Origin: Acidobacteriota bacterium
GTDB taxonomy: Bacteria; Acidobacteriota; Thermoanaerobaculia; Thermoanaerobaculales; Sulfomarinibacteraceae
Direction: 5' to 3'
NCBI GenBank assembly: GCA_030637805.1
Contig: DAOWFV010000146.1
Location: forward strand, 1 to 7,918
DNA length: 7,918 nucleotides
Shown here: positions 6,949-7,918 of the stretch, in pieces
Layout of the letters: every line of letters starts with the position of its first letter
Position numbering within the stretch: the stretch's first letter is position 1
Notes under the pieces: model-generated
Told to the model about the DNA's origin: nothing
Database searches by the model: none
The model's input: only the letters and a program-made list of their open reading frames with translations
Program-made: the position numbers and the translations under genes

Positions 6949-7918
6949 CTAGGTGGCCAGGGTCGCTACCATCACCGCTTTGATGGTATGCAGCCGGTTT
7001 TCGGCCTGGTCGAAGACTCGCGACTGCGGTCCCTCGAAGACCTCGTCGGACACCTCGCAAATCTCGGGGTATCGCTGTGCAACCTCGGTTTCGAGGTTGT
7101 GAAAAGCTGGCAGGCAGTGGAGAAAGATCGTGTCCGGGCGCCCCGAGGCAGCCATCAGCTCCCCGGTTATCTTGTATGGGCTGAGAAGCCGGATACGCTC
7201 CTCGATCAGGTCTTCCTCCCCCATCGAGACCCACACGTCGGCGTAGACGGCGTCTGCGCCTGCGAGCCCGTCCTGTATGGAATCTGTGACCGCCACCGAG
7301 CCACCGGCGGCGGCCGCGAGCTCGGCCACCGCCGACACCTGGTCAGCCTCGGGCTGTAGCTCGGCAGGGGCGACGATGCGCCCGTTCATTCCCAGCTTGG
7401 CGCAACCCACCATCAACGAGTTCGCGACGTTGTTGCGACCATCGCCCACATACGCCAGCGTGCGCCCCTCGAGGCCGCCAAACTCCTCCTCGATCGTGAG
7501 CACGTCGGCCAGGACCTGGGTTGGGTGCCATTCGTCGGTCAGGCCGTTCCACACCGGCACGCCGGCGTGCTCGGCGAGGATCTCCACTGTCTGGTGCGAA
7601 AACCCGCGAAACTGGATTCCGTCGAACATCCGACCCAGCACCCTGGCGGTGTCCGCCACCGTCTCCTTCTTGCCGAACTGGATGTCATTCTTGCCCAGGT
7701 ACTCCGGGTGGGCCCCCTCGTCGACGCAGGCGACCGTGAAGGCGCAACGGGTCCTCGTCGAGGGCTTCTCAAAGAGAAGGGCGATGTTCAGCCCTTCGAG
7801 CGCCTGATGGCGGATCCCCGCGTGTTTCTTGGCCTTGAGATCCGCCGCTAAGGCCAGAAGCTCCCGGATTTCATCCCCAGAGAAATCGAGCAGTTTGAGG
7901 AATGAACGTCCCTTGAAA
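6949..7918 (-). CDS. argF: Ornithine carbamoyltransferase (5' end outside window)
   Basis: Transfers the carbamoyl group from carbamoyl phosphate to ornithine, giving citrulline in arginine synthesis; acts in the cytoplasm as a trimer or higher oligomer. The frame is open to the window edge (first full codon at 7917) and begins with FKGRSFLKLLDF, typical of residues just after the start. The 322 residues seen compare with about 334 in E. coli ArgI, so only a few are missing. The carbamoyl-phosphate motif STRTR is at 7747-7761, followed by GRMFDGIQFRGFSHQTVE and VPVWNGLTDEWHPTQ. The ornithine-side motif VWVSMGEED and the catalytic HCLP motif (7108-7119) are present. The end, VFDQAENRLHTIKAVMVATL, matches enteric ArgF/ArgI very closely. 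DEWHPTQ and VSMG support ornithine rather than acetylornithine or putrescine as substrate. It is the first visible gene of a leftward operon with the two dehydrogenases. Confidence 0.95.
   Translation of the reverse strand, partial: FKGRSFLKLLDFSGDEIRELLALAADLKAKKHAGIRHQALEGLNIALLFEKPSTRTRCAFTVACVDEGAHPEYLGKNDIQFGKKETVADTARVLGRMFDGIQFRGFSHQTVEILAEHAGVPVWNGLTDEWHPTQVLADVLTIEEEFGGLEGRTLAYVGDGRNNVANSLMVGCAKLGMNGRIVAPAELQPEADQVSAVAELAAAAGGSVAVTDSIQDGLAGADAVYADVWVSMGEEDLIEERIRLLSPYKITGELMAASGRPDTIFLHCLPAFHNLETEVAQRYPEICEVSDEVFEGPQSRVFDQAENRLHTIKAVMVATLAT

Overview
The window is GC-rich bacterial chromosomal DNA, densely coded, with normal Shine-Dalgarno sites in front of most genes. It holds six protein genes; the two at the edges are cut by the window. 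No rRNA, tRNA, CRISPR array, transposase or phage gene is visible. The gene mix (a DmdC-like acyl-CoA dehydrogenase, an FbaB/DhnA-type class I aldolase, fungal Lys9-like and Bacteroidetes-like saccharopine dehydrogenases) suits a free-living heterotroph. An Acidobacteriota-like or similar environmental lineage is a guess; the sequence alone does not fix the taxon.

Layout. The only plus-strand gene is the 3' part of an acyl-CoA dehydrogenase (1-1175). It converges on a minus-strand class I fructose-bisphosphate aldolase (1358-2407). The 182 bp between them carry three consecutive hairpins: a terminator for the aldolase (1231-1270), bracketed by two 39-nt palindromes (1177-1215 and 1274-1312) that share architecture and differ mostly by compensatory base-pair changes. 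Upstream of the aldolase is a 310-bp non-coding stretch with a long stem-loop (2556-2621) and a heptamer repeat array. Next, on the minus strand, is a MATE-family efflux transporter (2718-4061). An imperfect inverted repeat lies on either side of it (2640-2725 and 4083-4165), each arm containing a TAATTCC-type heptamer array. A second, different heptamer array (AACTAAA type) lies at 4170-4204.

The rest (4207-7918) is a compact minus-strand operon: ornithine carbamoyltransferase (argF, 5' end outside the window), then two tandem, strongly diverged saccharopine dehydrogenase-family genes with gaps of 24 and 30 bp, each with its own ribosome-binding site. The downstream copy closely resembles fungal Lys9 saccharopine reductase. 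The upstream copy has lost several signature residues and may use another substrate. Together they suggest lysine or ornithine/glutamate-semialdehyde metabolism linked to arginine synthesis, but the partner enzymes are outside the window.

The proteins belong to known families. The least explained signals are the non-coding repeats (paired covarying palindromes, and the heptamer inverted repeats around the MATE gene) and the paralogous dehydrogenase pair behind argF. I see no clear evidence of a wholly new system.
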